A stretch of 64,000 bases of DNA from Streptococcus constellatus (GTDB lineage: Bacteria; Bacillota; Bacilli; Lactobacillales; Streptococcaceae): the NCBI RefSeq assembly GCF_902167705.1, contig NZ_CABHMZ010000003.1, positions 151,773 to 215,772 on the forward strand. Reading direction: 5' to 3'. How positions within the stretch are numbered: position 1 is the first letter of the stretch; every line of letters begins with the position of its first letter. The notes beneath the pieces were generated by a model that was not told where the DNA came from, made no database searches, and was given only the letters and a program-made list of their open reading frames with translations. Shown here in pieces: positions 36,372-49,643 of this stretch. The translations under genes and the position numbers were made by a program.

Positions 36372-37145
36372 ATGACCTACAAAGGATATTTAATTGATTT
36401 AGACGGGACAATTTATAAGGGAAAAGAGCGCATTCCTGCGGGTGAGGTTTTTGTTCACGAGCTACAACGGCGCAACATTCCATATTTATTTGTGACGAAT
36501 AATACAACACGTACACCTGAAACTGTTCAAACTATGTTGGCGGAACAATTCAATGTTGAAACACCTATTGAAACGATTTATACAGCAACTTTGGCAACGA
36601 TTGATTACCTAAATGATAAAAATCTAGGAAAGAAAGTCTATGTCATCGGTGATGTTGGTCTCAAACAGGCCATTGCAGAAGCTGGTTATGTTGAAGATAC
36701 GGATAATCCAGATTATGTAGTCGTGGGATTGGATTGGGAAGTGGATTATGAAAAATTGTCAATTGCTACGTTAGCTATCCAAAAAGGGGCTCATTTCGTA
36801 GGAACCAATCCAGACCTTAATATTCCGACAGAACGTGGTCTTATGCCTGGAGCGGGTTCGATTATTACTTTGATTGAAGTAGCAACTCGTGTTAAACCTG
36901 TTTATATTGGCAAACCGAATGCAATTATCATGGAAAAGGCGGTGGAGCATCTAGGGCTGCCGCGCGAGGAAGTGATAATGGTCGGGGATAATTATCTGAC
37001 GGACATTCGAGCTGGGATTGACAACGGTATCCCTACACTTTTAGTGACAACTGGATTTACTCGTCCAGAAGAAGTAGCAGGATTGCCAATCCAACCCGAT
37101 TATGTACTTTCTAGCTTAGCGGAGTGGGATTTTGATGCGCACTAA
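36372..37145 (+). CDS. NagD-like HAD-family hydrolase
   Basis: A 257-residue HAD phosphatase. Motif I is DLDGTIYKG, motif II FVTNNT and motif [13 protein letters not shown]. It belongs to the NagD/TIGR01457 group that dephosphorylates small phospho-metabolites. The start at 36372 is preferred because AAGAGAAG precedes it and the conserved [10 protein letters not shown] follows at once; an upstream in-frame start lies inside the thioesterase gene. Confidence 0.87.
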   Translation: MTYKGYLIDLDGTIYKGKERIPAGEVFVHELQRRNIPYLFVTNNTTRTPETVQTMLAEQFNVETPIETIYTATLATIDYLNDKNLGKKVYVIGDVGLKQAIAEAGYVEDTDNPDYVVVGLDWEVDYEKLSIATLAIQKGAHFVGTNPDLNIPTERGLMPGAGSIITLIEVATRVKPVYIGKPNAIIMEKAVEHLGLPREEVIMVGDNYLTDIRAGIDNGIPTLLVTTGFTRPEEVAGLPIQPDYVLSSLAEWDFDAH

Positions 37146-37773
37146 ACTGACCTTTTGGCTGAGCATGCTCTGGTTTTTAGCAGCTGCGATTCTGTTGACT
37201 ATTTATCTTGTTTGGTTGTTTTATCCTTTGGAAATTTCTTGGTTCCAATTAGAAAATCAAGTTTATCTCAAATCCACAACGATTCAGCACAATTTTAATA
37301 TTTTGATGAATTACCTAACCAATCCATTTCAGCAAAGGCTCGCCATGCCCAATTTTCGCTCATCAGCAGCAGGTCTGCACCATTTTCAAACAGTAAAATA
37401 TCTTTTTCATCTGACACAAGCTATTTTTCTAGTGACTGCGCCAGCAGTTTACTTTTTGAAAAAAGGGATTATTAAAAAAGGCTATTTACCTGTTTTTTCA
37501 AAGGCTATTTTGAGCATCATTTGGCTTCCAATTATGATTGGAGGTATAGCCTTTGGGATAGGATTTGATGCGTTTTTCACTCTCTTTCATCAGATTTTAT
37601 TTGTCGGAGACAATACTTGGCTCTTTGACCCTGCGAAAGATCCAGTGATTTGGATTTTACCAGAAGAATTTTTCCTCCATGCTTTTCTGTTATTTTTTGC
37701 CCTTTATGAAGGATTCGCATTGTTGCTCTATCGTTGGAGTAAAAAAAGTTATTTGAAAAAGGAAGGACACTGA
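37135..37773 (+). CDS. TIGR01906-type integral membrane protein
   Basis: A 212-residue membrane protein with about four to five helices, ending in a basic tail. Its length, position behind the HAD gene and the [13 protein letters not shown] segment match the TIGR01906 family of uncharacterised streptococcal membrane proteins. It overlaps the HAD gene by 11 bp and the next gene by one base, so translation is coupled. Confidence 0.75.
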   Translation: MRTKLTFWLSMLWFLAAAILLTIYLVWLFYPLEISWFQLENQVYLKSTTIQHNFNILMNYLTNPFQQRLAMPNFRSSAAGLHHFQTVKYLFHLTQAIFLVTAPAVYFLKKGIIKKGYLPVFSKAILSIIWLPIMIGGIAFGIGFDAFFTLFHQILFVGDNTWLFDPAKDPVIWILPEEFFLHAFLLFFALYEGFALLLYRWSKKSYLKKEGH

Positions 37774-38723
37774 TGCAAACAAATCAGCAAGTACGAAAAG
37801 ACATCGGCCTATTCTCTGCTTTATGTCTACTTTATGTGGTCGTAATGGCAATGATTAGCCTGATTTATCAAACGATTGTAACCTTGTTTCAAGCCATTCG
37901 TTATTCTGGCAATCTTGAAAGAATTCAAAAAGCGACGGAAAAGTTTATGGCACAAGATGGCAGTTATTATTTGATTGCTGTCTGTGCAGGGGTTTTTATC
38001 TTTTGGTTGTATCGAGATGGAAAATTATTTAAGTCCGATTTACGAACACAGAAAAGAACCATGACTCCAAAAATGTTTGGAATAGTCCTGTCTTTCTTGC
38101 TTTTAGGTCAGTTAGGTTTTGTGCTTTTTAGCCAAATTTTTGAAACAATCTTTAATGTGTTTGGTTTTACCATGTTTGAAGCTGTTGAATCAGCCTCAGC
38201 AGGATCAGATAGCGTGACCATGTTTTTATATGCAGGCTTTTTTGGACCTGTATCAGAAGAATTGATTTTCCGTGGGGCTGGCTTACGAACATTTGAAAAA
38301 TATGGCAAAGTATTTGCGATTGTGATGTCTTCGCTTATATTTGGTCTGTTTCATGGGAATCTCCCGCAATTCTTTTTTGCAACTTTTGTTGGAATGATCT
38401 TTTCGTATGTGACCTTGGAGTATTCGATTCTCTGGGCAATGGTTTTCCACGTTTTTAATAACTTGGTCATCGGAGATGGGCTAACTTATTTGTATTCGTT
38501 TTTGCCAGATGATGTAGGTGGTCTCTTACACTTGTTTATCCTGATAATTGGTGCAAGCATCGCAGTATTTTTCTTGTTTAAAAATAAAATAGATATTCAA
38601 ATGTATATGCAGGAAAATCGTGCACTTTCAGGTACCTATCAGCAAGCCTTTCGCTCTGTCTGGTTTTGGGTGTTCGCAATTTTTATGTGTTTAACGTCAT
38701 TGACACTAATAAGTCACTTGTAA
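37773..38723 (+). CDS. CPBP-family intramembrane glutamic protease-like protein
   Basis: A 316-residue membrane protein with CPBP motifs EELIFRG (E162, E163, R167), FGLFHGN and HVFNNL. ATG overlaps the previous stop (TGATG). It is the second CPBP protein in the window and is not a close copy of the first. Substrate unknown; prenyl-protein or peptide processing is the family theme. Confidence 0.82.
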   Translation: MQTNQQVRKDIGLFSALCLLYVVVMAMISLIYQTIVTLFQAIRYSGNLERIQKATEKFMAQDGSYYLIAVCAGVFIFWLYRDGKLFKSDLRTQKRTMTPKMFGIVLSFLLLGQLGFVLFSQIFETIFNVFGFTMFEAVESASAGSDSVTMFLYAGFFGPVSEELIFRGAGLRTFEKYGKVFAIVMSSLIFGLFHGNLPQFFFATFVGMIFSYVTLEYSILWAMVFHVFNNLVIGDGLTYLYSFLPDDVGGLLHLFILIIGASIAVFFLFKNKIDIQMYMQENRALSGTYQQAFRSVWFWVFAIFMCLTSLTLISHL

Positions 38724-38801
38724 AAGAAGATTTATGAAAGGACTTTCAACTTTCTTTCATTTGTGATAAAATAAAGGTAACAAAATAGGAGCGTGTCAAT
38801 C

Positions 38802-39221
38802 ATGGAACAAACATTTTTTATTATAAAACCAGACGGCGTAAAACGCGGCTTGGTTGGAGAAGTGCTAAAGCGAATAGAACAGCGTGGTTACAAAATTGAA
38901 CGATTAGAAATGCGAACCGATGTTTCAAATGAGTTAATTGATCAGCATTATGAAGCTCTATTGACGAAAGATTTTTATCCGCCAATCCGTGATTTTATGA
39001 CAAGTGGGCCTTTGATTATTGGTATTTTGTCAGGAAATCAAGTCATTTCGGGTTGGCGTCACATGATGGGCGCTACCCGTCCAGAGGAAGCTCTACCAGG
39101 AACTATTCGTGGAGATTTTGCGCAAGCAGCTAAAGCCGGTGAAACAATTCAAAATGTTGTTCATGGTTCAGACTCTGAAGCGTCAGCCAAACGTGAAATC
39201 GCTCTTTGGTTTGGCAAATGA
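38802..39221 (+). CDS. ndk: Nucleoside diphosphate kinase
   Basis: A 139-residue NDK that balances NTP pools through a phosphohistidine. The opening [16 protein letters not shown] is canonical. The active-site histidine lies in NVVHGSDS. The start at 38802 is set by AGGA at 38787-38790; a GTG nine bases upstream overlaps that site. Confidence 0.95.
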   Translation: MEQTFFIIKPDGVKRGLVGEVLKRIEQRGYKIERLEMRTDVSNELIDQHYEALLTKDFYPPIRDFMTSGPLIIGILSGNQVISGWRHMMGATRPEEALPGTIRGDFAQAAKAGETIQNVVHGSDSEASAKREIALWFGK

Positions 39222-39244
39222 AATAATAATATAAATGTGAAGTT

Positions 39245-39290
39245 GAGAGAATAGGAACGTTAATCGTTTTTATCCTCTCTTTTTTTACTG
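39245..39290 (+). terminator. Probable terminator after ndk
   Basis: An imperfect stem (GAGAGAATAGGAACG with CGTTTTTATCCTCTC) followed by seven T. Confidence 0.6.
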
Positions 39291-39377
39291 TGAGAATCAT
39301 GCTTGGTGTGTTATAATAAAAAGGAGTTGAAAATGCTTTAATATACTGAAAATTGATTGTTTTATCAAGGAGGAGAT

Positions 39378-40268
39378 ATGTCAGATAAAAAAATTCATTT
39401 GGTAATTGTAACGGGAATGAGTGGAGCGGGGAAGACCGTGGCCATTCAGTCTTTTGAAGATTTGGGCTATTTTACGATTGACAATATGCCTCCTACACTG
39501 GTTCCTAAATTTTTGCAGTTGATTGAAACGACACAAGATAATGATAAGATTGCAATGGTTGTGGACATGCGCAGTCGTTCCTTCTTTTCTGAAATTCAAA
39601 AAGTTTTAGATGAGATTGAAAATAACGATGGACTTGACTTTAAAATTTTATTTCTGGATGCTGCAGACACAGAATTGGTCGCTCGTTACAAGGAAACGCG
39701 GCGTAGCCACCCCTTAGCAGCAGATGGTCGTATTTTGGACGGGATTAAGTTGGAGCGGGAATTACTTGCGCCGCTGAAAAATATGAGTCAAAACGTGGTA
39801 GATACGACTGAATTAACACCGCGTGCACTGCGTAAAACAATTTCTGAGCATTTTTCAGATCCGACGAAACTCCAATCATTCCGCATTGAGGTGGTAAGTT
39901 TCGGCTTTAAATATGGTATTCCGCTAGATGCCGACCTTGTTTTTGATGTGCGTTTTTTACCAAATCCTTATTATCAGCCAGAACTTCGCAATCAAACAGG
40001 GCTTGACAAACCAGTTTATGATTATGTAATGAATCATACGGAGTCAGAAGAATTTTATCAGCACTTGGTGGCTCTTATCAAACCTATTTTGCCTGGCTAT
40101 AAAAAAGAAGGAAAATCAGTTTTAACAATTGCGGTTGGTTGTACAGGCGGTCAACACAGAAGTGTAGCTTTTGCACAACGCTTAGCAGATGATTTAGCTA
40201 ATGATTGGACTGTTCATTCGTCGCATCGAGATAAAGACCGCAGAAAGGAAACGGTAAATCGTTCATGA
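39378..40268 (+). CDS. rapZ: RNase adapter / nucleotide-binding protein RapZ (YvcJ)
   Basis: A 296-residue RapZ/YvcJ family P-loop protein; Walker A GMSGAGKT at residues ~12-19 and the C-terminal [10 protein letters not shown] box are typical. In Gram-negatives it controls GlmS via small RNAs; in Gram-positives (YvcJ) it binds nucleotides and affects competence. AAGGAGGAG precedes ATG 39378. It overlaps yvcK by 4 bp. Confidence 0.93.
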   Translation: MSDKKIHLVIVTGMSGAGKTVAIQSFEDLGYFTIDNMPPTLVPKFLQLIETTQDNDKIAMVVDMRSRSFFSEIQKVLDEIENNDGLDFKILFLDAADTELVARYKETRRSHPLAADGRILDGIKLERELLAPLKNMSQNVVDTTELTPRALRKTISEHFSDPTKLQSFRIEVVSFGFKYGIPLDADLVFDVRFLPNPYYQPELRNQTGLDKPVYDYVMNHTESEEFYQHLVALIKPILPGYKKEGKSVLTIAVGCTGGQHRSVAFAQRLADDLANDWTVHSSHRDKDRRKETVNRS

Positions 40269-41242
40269 GACGACCAAAGATTGCTGTTATCGGTGGTGGA
40301 ACAGGAATTTCTGTAATTTTAGATAGTTTGCGCAAGAAAGATGTAGACATTGCAGCTATTGTAACAGTTGCCGATGACGGAGGAAGTTCAGGTGAATTGC
40401 GAAAAAATATCCAACAATTAACACCTCCTGGTGATTTGCGAAATGTTTTAGTGGCTTTGTCGGACATGCCGCACTTTTATGAAAAAGTCTTTCAATATCG
40501 TTTCGCAGATGAAGACGGTGCTTTAGCGGGACACCCACTTGGAAATTTAATTATTGCCGGAATTTCAGAAATGCAGGGTTCTACTTACAATGCCATGCAG
40601 CTGTTAACCAAATTTTTTCACACAACTGGCAAGATTTATCCGTCTTGCGACACACCCTTGACGCTTCATGCTGTATTTACTGATGGAAGCGAAGTTGCTG
40701 GAGAAAGTCACCTCGCAGAACACCAAGGTATGATTGAACGAGTTTATGTCACCAATACCTACAATGACCAAAAACCAACTGCTAGTCGCAAAGTGGTAGA
40801 GACGATTTTAGAAAGTGATATGGTCGTTTTGGGACCAGGATCCTTGTTTACCTCTATCTTACCCAATATGGTGATAGAAGAAATCGGTCAAGCACTCTTG
40901 GAAACCAAGGCAGAAATCGCTTATGTCTGTAATATCATGACGCAGCGTGGTGAAACCGAGCATTTCACAGATAGTGACCACGTGGCTGTTTTGCATCGTC
41001 ATCTTGGGAAAGCATTTATTGACACGGTTTTAGTAAATATTGAAGAAGTTCCTCAAAAATATATGAATTCCAATAAATTTGATGAGTATTTGGTGCAGGT
41101 TGAGCATGATTTTAAAGGTTTGAAGAAGCAAGTACCTCGTGTCATTTCGTCTAATTTTCTTCGCTTGGAAAACGGCGGAGCCTTTCATGACGGCAAGTCT
41201 GTGGTAGATGAACTTATGAAGATTATACAGGTGCGCAAATGA
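40265..41242 (+). CDS. yvcK: Gluconeogenesis factor YvcK/CofD-like
   Basis: A 325-residue YvcK protein with the Rossmann opening [12 protein letters not shown]. The family binds UDP-sugars and controls morphology and carbon use; it is not a true 2-phospholactate transferase here. It overlaps rapZ and whiA by 4 bp on each side, the standard rapZ-yvcK-whiA block. Confidence 0.93.
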   Translation: MRRPKIAVIGGGTGISVILDSLRKKDVDIAAIVTVADDGGSSGELRKNIQQLTPPGDLRNVLVALSDMPHFYEKVFQYRFADEDGALAGHPLGNLIIAGISEMQGSTYNAMQLLTKFFHTTGKIYPSCDTPLTLHAVFTDGSEVAGESHLAEHQGMIERVYVTNTYNDQKPTASRKVVETILESDMVVLGPGSLFTSILPNMVIEEIGQALLETKAEIAYVCNIMTQRGETEHFTDSDHVAVLHRHLGKAFIDTVLVNIEEVPQKYMNSNKFDEYLVQVEHDFKGLKKQVPRVISSNFLRLENGGAFHDGKSVVDELMKIIQVRK

Positions 41243-42150
41243 GTTTTACCATTAAAGTGAAAGAAGAGCTGCTCGGTCTAGGCAGAAAAGATAAAACGGA
41301 ATTATCGGCTATCATTAAGATGTCAGGCAGTTTAGGAATTTCTAGTCAAGGCTTAACATTGTCTATTACGACAGAAAATGCAAAAATCGCTCGTCACATT
41401 TATGAATTGCTTGCGGCTTTTTATCAAGTCAAATCTGAAATACGTCATCATCAAAAAGCAAATCTTCGGAAAAACCGCGTTTATACTGTTTTTTTAGACG
41501 AAGGTGTGGAACAAATTTTAGCTGATTTGCACTTGGCGGACTCCTTTTTTGGAATTGAAGCAGGTATTGACCAAGCTATTTTATCAGACAATGAAGCGAG
41601 TCGAGCTTATTTGCGGGGAGCTTTTTTGTCAACTGGCAGCATGCGTGACCCAGAGTCTGGGAAATACCAGTTAGAAATCTTATCGGTCTATTCTGATCAT
41701 GCGGAGGATTTAGCAGCTTTGATGCAAAAGTTTTTACTAGACGCAAAGATAATTGAACGTAAAAAAGGCTCGGTGACCTATCTGCAACGAGCTGAAGACA
41801 TTATGGACTTTTTGATTGTGATTGGTGCTATGAAAGCAATGACTGAGTTTGAATCGGTCAAACTTTTGCGAGAGGCTAGAAATGATCTGAATCGGACAAA
41901 CAATGCAGAAACGGCGAATATTGCTCGAACGGTGACAGCTAGCATGAAAACCATTCATAATATTAGCAAGATAGTTGATACGATTGGTTTAGAGAGCTTG
42001 CCCGTTGATTTGCAAGAGGTAGCTTATCTGCGCGTGAACCATCCTGATTATTCTATCCAGCAATTAGCAGAAAGCCTTAGTAAGCCTTTGACAAAAAGCG
42101 GTGTTAATCATCGCCTGAGGAAAATCAATAAAATCGCAAATGAATTGTAA
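41239..42150 (+). CDS. whiA: WhiA-family DNA-binding protein
   Basis: A 303-residue WhiA: a degenerate LAGLIDADG homing-endonuclease domain in the first ~190 residues and a C-terminal helix-turn-helix ([25 protein letters not shown]). It acts in cell division and chromosome segregation in Firmicutes. Last gene of the block. Confidence 0.93.
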   Translation: MSFTIKVKEELLGLGRKDKTELSAIIKMSGSLGISSQGLTLSITTENAKIARHIYELLAAFYQVKSEIRHHQKANLRKNRVYTVFLDEGVEQILADLHLADSFFGIEAGIDQAILSDNEASRAYLRGAFLSTGSMRDPESGKYQLEILSVYSDHAEDLAALMQKFLLDAKIIERKKGSVTYLQRAEDIMDFLIVIGAMKAMTEFESVKLLREARNDLNRTNNAETANIARTVTASMKTIHNISKIVDTIGLESLPVDLQEVAYLRVNHPDYSIQQLAESLSKPLTKSGVNHRLRKINKIANEL

Positions 42151-42204
42151 GAAATACAAAAAAGTATAGCTTATATATTATAGGTGGAATCAATTTGAGG
42201 ATTT

Positions 42205-42230
42205 CCGTGAAAACTTTACGGTTTTCTCTT
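42205..42230 (+). terminator. Possible weak terminator after whiA
   Basis: CCGTGAAA (42205-42212) pairs with TTTACGG (42215-42221) with one bulge, followed by TTTTCTCTT. It sits directly before the pyr promoter. Confidence 0.45.
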
Positions 42231-42250
42231 GAAGATTTTCAAAAAATGTG

Positions 42251-42945
<695 letters not shown>

Positions 42946-42949
42946 GAAA

Positions 42950-44218
42950 ATGAGTCAAGATGTAAAATACGACGTTCATGATATGCCAAAAGCAGGGTTG
43001 CTTGTAGGTTTGTCATTTCAGCATTTGTTTGCCATGTTTGGAGCGACAGTTCTTGTTCCGATTCTGGTTGGAATTGACCCAGCAGTTGCCTTGTTTTCAA
43101 GCGGTTTAGGAACCTTAGCGCACTTAACGGTTACCAAGTACAAAGTGCCAGCTTACATGGGGTCTAGTTTCGCTTACATTGCAGCTATGCAAATGTTGAT
43201 GAAAACAGACGGTATCGCAGCAGTCGCTCAAGGTGCCATTACTGGTGGTTTGGTTTACTTCATTGTAGCTCTTATTGTGAAGTTCGCTGGGAATGCTTGG
43301 ATTGATAAAATTTTGCCGCCAGTTGTTGTGGGACCAATCATTATGGTTATCGGACTAAGTCTAGCTAGTACAGCGGTGAACGATGTCATGCTAAAAGACG
43401 GCAAATACAATTTAACTTATTTTATCATTGGAATTGTCACTCTCTTTGCAGTCATTCTCTTTAATATCTATGGTAAAAAGATTGTGGGAATTATTCCCGT
43501 GCTGTTGGGCTTGATTGTCGGATATGTCTTCGCGCTCATTCTTGGAGTGGTAACAGGAGAAGAAATTATTTCCTTTGCAAAAGTTTCTCAAGCTTCATGG
43601 TTTCACGTTCCACCTATGCACCTTCCATTCTTAGACTATAGTTTAAAATTCTATCCAAGTGCAATTTTAACAATGGCTCCAATTGCCTTTGTGACGATGA
43701 CAGAGCATTTTGGTCATGTTATGGTATTGAATAGCTTGACTGGAAAAGATTTCTTTAAAGACCCAGGATTGGATAAAACTCTTGCTGGAGACGGTCTTGC
43801 ACAAGTTATAGCTGGGATTTTCGGTGCCCCCCCAGTAACGAGTTATGGTGAAAATATTGGTGTAATGGCTTTGAACAAAATCTATAGCGTCTATGTCATT
43901 GCAGGTGCGGCAGTGCTTGCGATTGTGATGAGTTTTGTCGGGAAAGTATCTGCTCTCTTGCAATCTATTCCAAGTCCAGTTTTAGGTGGAATTTCCATTG
44001 CACTCTTTGGCGTCATTGCCTCTAGCGGCTTGAAAATTTTGATTGAAAAGCAAACAGACTTTGACAATAAGAAAAATCTATTGATTGCTAGTGTGATCTT
44101 AGTCGCAGGAATTGGTGGATTAACGCTTCAACTTTCAGGTTTGCAAATTTCAGGAGTTGCCTTGTCAACCGTTCTTGGGATTGTGCTCTACCTTATCTTG
44201 CCAGAACCTAAAAACTAG
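42950..44218 (+). CDS. pyrP: Uracil permease (NCS2 family)
   Basis: A 422-residue NCS2 nucleobase transporter (uraA/pyrP) with about fourteen helices. The substrate motif PVTSYGENIG is intact, as is the early QHLFAMFGATVLVP. Start 42950 is chosen over a TTG at 42929 that would lie inside pyrR and before the ribosome site. Uptake of uracil complements de novo synthesis by the following genes. Confidence 0.94.
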   Translation: MSQDVKYDVHDMPKAGLLVGLSFQHLFAMFGATVLVPILVGIDPAVALFSSGLGTLAHLTVTKYKVPAYMGSSFAYIAAMQMLMKTDGIAAVAQGAITGGLVYFIVALIVKFAGNAWIDKILPPVVVGPIIMVIGLSLASTAVNDVMLKDGKYNLTYFIIGIVTLFAVILFNIYGKKIVGIIPVLLGLIVGYVFALILGVVTGEEIISFAKVSQASWFHVPPMHLPFLDYSLKFYPSAILTMAPIAFVTMTEHFGHVMVLNSLTGKDFFKDPGLDKTLAGDGLAQVIAGIFGAPPVTSYGENIGVMALNKIYSVYVIAGAAVLAIVMSFVGKVSALLQSIPSPVLGGISIALFGVIASSGLKILIEKQTDFDNKKNLLIASVILVAGIGGLTLQLSGLQISGVALSTVLGIVLYLILPEPKN

Positions 44219-44277
44219 GCTCAGCACATTCTTAAATTTTTGTCTACTATTTTAAAAATAAAAAGGAGTTAACTATC

Positions 44278-45201
44278 ATGTCATCAAATCAAATCGCACT
44301 TAAAAATCTTGTTTCTATGGAAACTCTTAGCAATGAAGAAGTAATGGCGCTCATCAAACGCGGAATCGAATTTAAAAATGGCGCAAAAGCTCATTATGAC
44401 GAACAACATATTATCGCTAATCTCTTCTTTGAACCTTCTACTCGGACACACAAGGCTTTTGAAGTGGCAGAATTGAAACTTGGATGTGACCTGCTTGACT
44501 TTGATGTCAAGACAAGCTCAATCAACAAGGGAGAAACGCTTTACGATACAATCTTGACCATGTCGGCAATTGGGGTAGATGTCTGTGTCATCCGTCACCC
44601 TGAGGTAGATTACTATAAAGAACTGGTAGAAAGTCCAACTATTACAACTTCTATCGTCAACGGTGGTGATGGTTCTGGTCAACACCCAAGCCAAAGTTTG
44701 CTGGATTTGATGACAATTTACCAAGAATTTGGGCATTTTGATGGCTTGAAAGTGGCGATTGCTGGTGACTTAGACCACTCACGCGTGGCTAAGTCCAATA
44801 TGCAAATTCTAAAACGTCTTGGAGCAGAGCTTTTCTTTGCTGGTCCAGATGAATGGAGAAGCGATGAATTTGCTGATTACGGGAAATTCGTAACTATTGA
44901 TGAAGTGATTGATCAAGTGGATGTGATGATGTTTCTTCGTGTGCAACATGAGCGCCATGATTACGATTCAATTTTCTCTAAAGAAAATTACTACAGATTG
45001 CATGGTTTGACACAAGAGCGTTATGATCGAATGAAGGATACTGCTATTCTCATGCACCCAGCTCCAGTCAATCGTGATGTGGAAATTGCAGATCATCTGG
45101 TAGAAGCTCCAAAATCTCGTATTGTAGAACAAATGACCAATGGTGTATTTGTCCGAATGGCAATTATTGAGTCTGTCTTAAATGGACGGAAAAAACAATA
45201 A
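44278..45201 (+). CDS. pyrB: Aspartate carbamoyltransferase, catalytic chain
   Basis: A 307-residue PyrB joining carbamoyl phosphate and aspartate. The carbamoyl-phosphate loop [13 protein letters not shown] and the HPSQSLLD and HPAPVNRD segments are intact. There is no pyrI regulatory gene, as normal for Firmicutes. AAGGAG precedes the start. Confidence 0.96.
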   Translation: MSSNQIALKNLVSMETLSNEEVMALIKRGIEFKNGAKAHYDEQHIIANLFFEPSTRTHKAFEVAELKLGCDLLDFDVKTSSINKGETLYDTILTMSAIGVDVCVIRHPEVDYYKELVESPTITTSIVNGGDGSGQHPSQSLLDLMTIYQEFGHFDGLKVAIAGDLDHSRVAKSNMQILKRLGAELFFAGPDEWRSDEFADYGKFVTIDEVIDQVDVMMFLRVQHERHDYDSIFSKENYYRLHGLTQERYDRMKDTAILMHPAPVNRDVEIADHLVEAPKSRIVEQMTNGVFVRMAIIESVLNGRKKQ

Positions 45202-45240
45202 ACACTAACATGTTGCTGCAATCATAAACGGAGGGGAAAG

Positions 45241-46329
45241 ATGGAAAAACGCTTGTTAATTCTGGAAGATGGGACAGTATTTGAAGGAGAAGTATTCGGG
45301 GCTGATATTGATGTGACCGGAGAAATCGTCTTTAATACAGGTATGACCGGTTATCAAGAATCTATTACAGATCAATCATACAATGGGCAAATTTTAACCT
45401 TTACCTACCCGTTAATCGGAAATTATGGAATCAACCGCGACGACTATGAATCGATCACTCCCACTTGCAAGGGAGTGGTCGTTTATGAGTGGGCACGCCG
45501 AGCGAGCAATTGGCGCAATCAGATGACCCTAGACGAGTTTTTAAAGGTCAAGAAAATTCCAGGAATTGCTGGTATTGATACGCGGGCATTGACGAAAATC
45601 ATTCGGCAGCATGGAACGATGAAAGCAACACTAGCCAATGTGGGCGACCAAATGGTGCATTTGCAAGACCAGTTGAAAGCAACTGTTTTGCCGACTGATA
45701 ATATCAAACAAGTCTCAACGAAAACGCCATATCCAGCACCGGGCTCAGGTCCTAGTATCGTGTTAGTTGATTTTGGTTTGAAACATTCGATTCTTCGTGA
45801 ATTAGCGGCACGCAATTGTAATGTGACAGTTGTTCCCTATGACACAAGTGCAGCAGATATTCTCCACCTTCATCCTGACGGAGTCATGTTATCCAACGGT
45901 CCAGGAAATCCAGATGACGTACCGCAAGTGCTAGAAATGATTCGAGGGATTCAAGGGAAAATTCCTCTTTTTGGTATCTGTATGGGACATCAACTTTTTT
46001 GTAAGGCAAATGGAGCTCAGACTTATAAAATGAAATTCGGTCATCGTGGTTTTAATCATGCTGTCAGAGATATTGCGACAGGGCGGATTGATTTTACCAG
46101 CCAAAATCATGGTTATGCTGTTAGTCGTGAAAATTTTCCGAGCGAGTTGCTGATTACGCACGAGGAAATCAACGATAAGTCTATTGAAGGTGTGCGGCAT
46201 CGATTTTTCCCTGCTTTTTCAGTGCAATTTCATCCTGACGCTGCACCGGGACCGCATGATGCCAGTTATCTCTTTGATGAGTTTATGGAAATGATTGATG
46301 CTTTTAAACAACAGCATAGTTCATTTTAA
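45241..46329 (+). CDS. carA: Carbamoyl-phosphate synthase small subunit
   Basis: A 362-residue glutaminase subunit. The class I amidotransferase nucleophile lies in FGICMGHQL, and the partner His-x-Glu region in the FHPDAAPGP segment. It supplies ammonia to CarB through the intersubunit tunnel. It follows pyrB by 39 bp and precedes carB by 28 bp, all on the pyr transcript. Confidence 0.96.
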   Translation: MEKRLLILEDGTVFEGEVFGADIDVTGEIVFNTGMTGYQESITDQSYNGQILTFTYPLIGNYGINRDDYESITPTCKGVVVYEWARRASNWRNQMTLDEFLKVKKIPGIAGIDTRALTKIIRQHGTMKATLANVGDQMVHLQDQLKATVLPTDNIKQVSTKTPYPAPGSGPSIVLVDFGLKHSILRELAARNCNVTVVPYDTSAADILHLHPDGVMLSNGPGNPDDVPQVLEMIRGIQGKIPLFGICMGHQLFCKANGAQTYKMKFGHRGFNHAVRDIATGRIDFTSQNHGYAVSRENFPSELLITHEEINDKSIEGVRHRFFPAFSVQFHPDAAPGPHDASYLFDEFMEMIDAFKQQHSSF

Positions 46330-46357
46330 TCAATGGATTAGGAAATAGGAGAAAGAC

Positions 46358-49300
46358 ATGCCAAAACGTACAGATATTCAGAAAATTATGGTGATTGGAT
46401 CTGGTCCCATTATCATTGGACAGGCTGCTGAGTTTGATTACGCAGGAACGCAGGCTTGTTTGTCTTTGAAAGAAGAAGGCTACACAGTCGTTTTAGTTAA
46501 TTCCAATCCTGCAACCATTATGACAGACAAGGAAATTGCTGATAAGGTTTATATTGAGCCAATTACGCTGGAATTTGTCACTAGAATCTTACGGAAAGAG
46601 CGACCAGATGCACTTCTGCCGACATTGGGTGGGCAAACAGGACTCAATATGGCAATGGAATTATCTAAAGAAGGTATCTTGGATGAGCTAGGTGTCGAAC
46701 TTTTAGGAACTAAGCTGTCGGCTATTGATCAAGCTGAGGATCGTGATTTGTTTAAGCAACTCATGGAAGAGCTGGAACAGCCGATTCCAGAATCTGAAAT
46801 TGTAAACACAATCGAAGAAGCAGTGGACTTTGCAACGAAAATTGGCTACCCAGTCATTGTTCGCCCAGCTTTTACCTTAGGGGGAACTGGCGGCGGAATG
46901 TGTGCCAATGAGGAGGAATTGCGAGAGATTGCTGAAAATGGTCTGAAATTATCTCCGGTGACTCAGTGTTTGATTGAGCGCTCTATTGCCGGCTTCAAGG
47001 AAATTGAGTATGAAGTCATGCGCGATGCAGCTGATAATGCTTTAGTGGTCTGCAATATGGAAAACTTTGATCCAGTCGGTGTGCACACAGGTGATTCCAT
47101 TGTCTTTGCACCAACGCAAACCATTTCGGATTATGAAAATCAAATGTTGCGGGATGCTAGCTTGAAAATTATCCGTGCTCTAAAAATCGAAGGAGGCTGT
47201 AATGTGCAGTTGGCTTTGGATCCTCATAGCTTTAATTACTATGTCATTGAAGTCAATCCGCGCGTGTCTCGTTCGTCAGCTCTGGCTTCTAAAGCGACGG
47301 GGTATCCTATTGCTAAATTGGCTGCAAAAATCGCTGTTGGCTTGACACTAGATGAAGTTATCAATCCAGTCACAGGTACAACTTATGCTATGTTTGAACC
47401 AGCTCTGGATTATGTGGTAGCGAAGATTCCACGTTTTCCTTTTGATAAATTTGAACATGGTGAACGTCATCTAGGCACGCAGATGAAAGCAACCGGTGAA
47501 GTCATGGCTATTGGTCGTAACATTGAAGAAAGTTTGCTCAAAGCCTGTCGTTCTCTGGAAATCGGTGTTGACCATAATGAAATGCCAGAACTAAATCAAG
47601 TGGCAGATGATGATTTACTGGAAAAGGTTGTCAAAGCGCAAGATGATCGCCTTTTCTATGTATCTGAAGCCATCCGCCGCGGCTATGCTATTGAAGAAAT
47701 TGCAAAACTAACCAAGATTGATTTGTTCTTTTTGGATAAATTGCTTCACATTCATGAATTAGAGCAGAAGTTAATCACTCATGTCGGAGATGCAAACCTG
47801 CTCAGACAGGCTAAGCAAAACGGTTTTGCAGATACTAAATTAGCTCGGCTTTGGAAAATGACAGCAGAGGAAATACGTCAATTTCGTAAAGAAGAGCGGA
47901 TTCTTCCGGTCTATAAAATGGTTGATACCTGTGCAGCTGAGTTTGAGTCGAGCACGCCATATTTTTACTCTACCTATGCTTTTGAAAATGAATCAATCAA
48001 GTCAGAAAAGGAATCTGTTCTGGTGCTGGGCTCTGGACCTATTCGGATTGGTCAAGGAGTAGAATTTGACTATGCGACCGTGCACTCGGTCAAGGCTATT
48101 CAAGCTGCTGGCTATGAAGCAATCATTATGAATAGTAATCCTGAAACGGTCTCAACAGATTTTTCGGTTTCTGACAAGCTTTACTTTGAACCCTTGACTT
48201 TTGAAGATGTCATGAATGTCATTGAACTGGAAAAACCTAAGGGAGTTATCGTTCAGTTTGGTGGACAAACCGCTATCAATCTAGCTGAGCCATTGTCAAA
48301 AGCTGGTGTGAAAATTTTAGGTACTCAGGTGGCTGACCTTGACCGTGCAGAAGATCGTGATCTATTTGAACAGGCTCTCAAAGATTTGAACATTCCGCAG
48401 CCACCAGGTCAGACAGCGACGAATGAAGAAGAAGCGGTAGAAGCCGCTCGTAAGATTGGCTTCCCAGTCTTGGTGCGTCCTTCTTACGTTCTGGGCGGTC
48501 GAGCTATGGAGATTGTCGAGAATGAAGCAGACCTTCGTTCTTATATGCGAACGGCTGTCAAGGCTAGCCCTGATCATCCGGTGTTGGTGGACTCTTACAT
48601 TGTTGGCAAAGAATGTGAGGTAGATGCCATTTCAGACGGTCGTCAGGTCTTAATTCCAGGGATTATGGAGCATATTGAACGGGCTGGAGTTCACTCAGGT
48701 GATTCTATGGCTGTTTATCCTCCGCAGACTTTATCTGCTCAAGTCCAGCAGACTATCGCAGATTATACTAAGAAATTGGCAATCGGACTTCATTGTATCG
48801 GTATGATGAACATTCAGTTTGTTATCAAAGATGAAACAGTTTATGTCATTGAGGTCAATCCGCGTGCAAGTCGAACCGTCCCTTTCCTTTCCAAAGTGAC
48901 TAATATTCCTATGGCGCAGGTGGCAACTAGACTGATTTTAGGTCAAACTTTGGCGGAGCTAGAGTATGAAGACGGCCTTTATCCAGAAAGCAAACAAGTA
49001 CATGTAAAAGCACCAGTCTTTTCCTTTACCAAATTAGCCAAGGTGGATAGCTTACTAGGACCTGAAATGAAGTCGACTGGTGAGGTTATGGGAACGGATT
49101 TTACCCTTGAAAAAGCTCTCTATAAAGCTTTTGAGGCCTCTTATCTACATCTTCCAAACTTTGGAAATGTCATTTTTACGATTGCGGATGAAAATAAGGA
49201 AGAAGCTCTCGCATTGGCAAAACGTTTTGCAGCTATTGGGTATAGTATTTTAGCAACACAGGGCACAGCGCAGTTCTTTAAAGAAAATGGTGTTTTGACA

Positions 49301-49537
49301 CAATTGGTTGAAAAATTCGGTACAGATGATCGTAATGACATTCCAGCCTTTGTTCGCAAAGGCAAGGTTCAGGCGATTATCAATACCGTTGGAACGAAGC
49401 GAACGGCAGATGAACACGGTCAGGCTATTCGTCGTTCTGCTATCGAACATGGGATTCCACTTTTTACGGCACTTGATACAGCCAATGCCATGCTTCGGGT
49501 CTTAGAAAGCCGTAGCTTTATGACAGAAGCAATTTAG
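46358..49537 (+). CDS. carB: Carbamoyl-phosphate synthase large subunit
   Basis: A 1059-residue CarB with two homologous ATP-grasp halves ([17 protein letters not shown] and [17 protein letters not shown] mark their starts) and a C-terminal methylglyoxal-synthase-like regulatory domain from about residue 930. It makes carbamoyl phosphate for pyrimidines and arginine. Length is normal with no frameshift. Confidence 0.97.
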   Translation: MPKRTDIQKIMVIGSGPIIIGQAAEFDYAGTQACLSLKEEGYTVVLVNSNPATIMTDKEIADKVYIEPITLEFVTRILRKERPDALLPTLGGQTGLNMAMELSKEGILDELGVELLGTKLSAIDQAEDRDLFKQLMEELEQPIPESEIVNTIEEAVDFATKIGYPVIVRPAFTLGGTGGGMCANEEELREIAENGLKLSPVTQCLIERSIAGFKEIEYEVMRDAADNALVVCNMENFDPVGVHTGDSIVFAPTQTISDYENQMLRDASLKIIRALKIEGGCNVQLALDPHSFNYYVIEVNPRVSRSSALASKATGYPIAKLAAKIAVGLTLDEVINPVTGTTYAMFEPALDYVVAKIPRFPFDKFEHGERHLGTQMKATGEVMAIGRNIEESLLKACRSLEIGVDHNEMPELNQVADDDLLEKVVKAQDDRLFYVSEAIRRGYAIEEIAKLTKIDLFFLDKLLHIHELEQKLITHVGDANLLRQAKQNGFADTKLARLWKMTAEEIRQFRKEERILPVYKMVDTCAAEFESSTPYFYSTYAFENESIKSEKESVLVLGSGPIRIGQGVEFDYATVHSVKAIQAAGYEAIIMNSNPETVSTDFSVSDKLYFEPLTFEDVMNVIELEKPKGVIVQFGGQTAINLAEPLSKAGVKILGTQVADLDRAEDRDLFEQALKDLNIPQPPGQTATNEEEAVEAARKIGFPVLVRPSYVLGGRAMEIVENEADLRSYMRTAVKASPDHPVLVDSYIVGKECEVDAISDGRQVLIPGIMEHIERAGVHSGDSMAVYPPQTLSAQVQQTIADYTKKLAIGLHCIGMMNIQFVIKDETVYVIEVNPRASRTVPFLSKVTNIPMAQVATRLILGQTLAELEYEDGLYPESKQVHVKAPVFSFTKLAKVDSLLGPEMKSTGEVMGTDFTLEKALYKAFEASYLHLPNFGNVIFTIADENKEEALALAKRFAAIGYSILATQGTAQFFKENGVLTQLVEKFGTDDRNDIPAFVRKGKVQAIINTVGTKRTADEHGQAIRRSAIEHGIPLFTALDTANAMLRVLESRSFMTEAI

Positions 49538-49643
49538 AGTAGCATTCTTTTTGTCATGATATATTAAGTTCTATGCAAACCTTTTCAATTCTTAAATAAT
49601 TTGTTATAATGAAAATGAAAAAAAGTTATTAGAGGAGAATAGA

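Noticed and set aside
44219..44277. Second PyrR attenuator between pyrP and pyrB
   Set aside because: No PyrR-binding loop or terminator hairpin is present; only one leader site exists.
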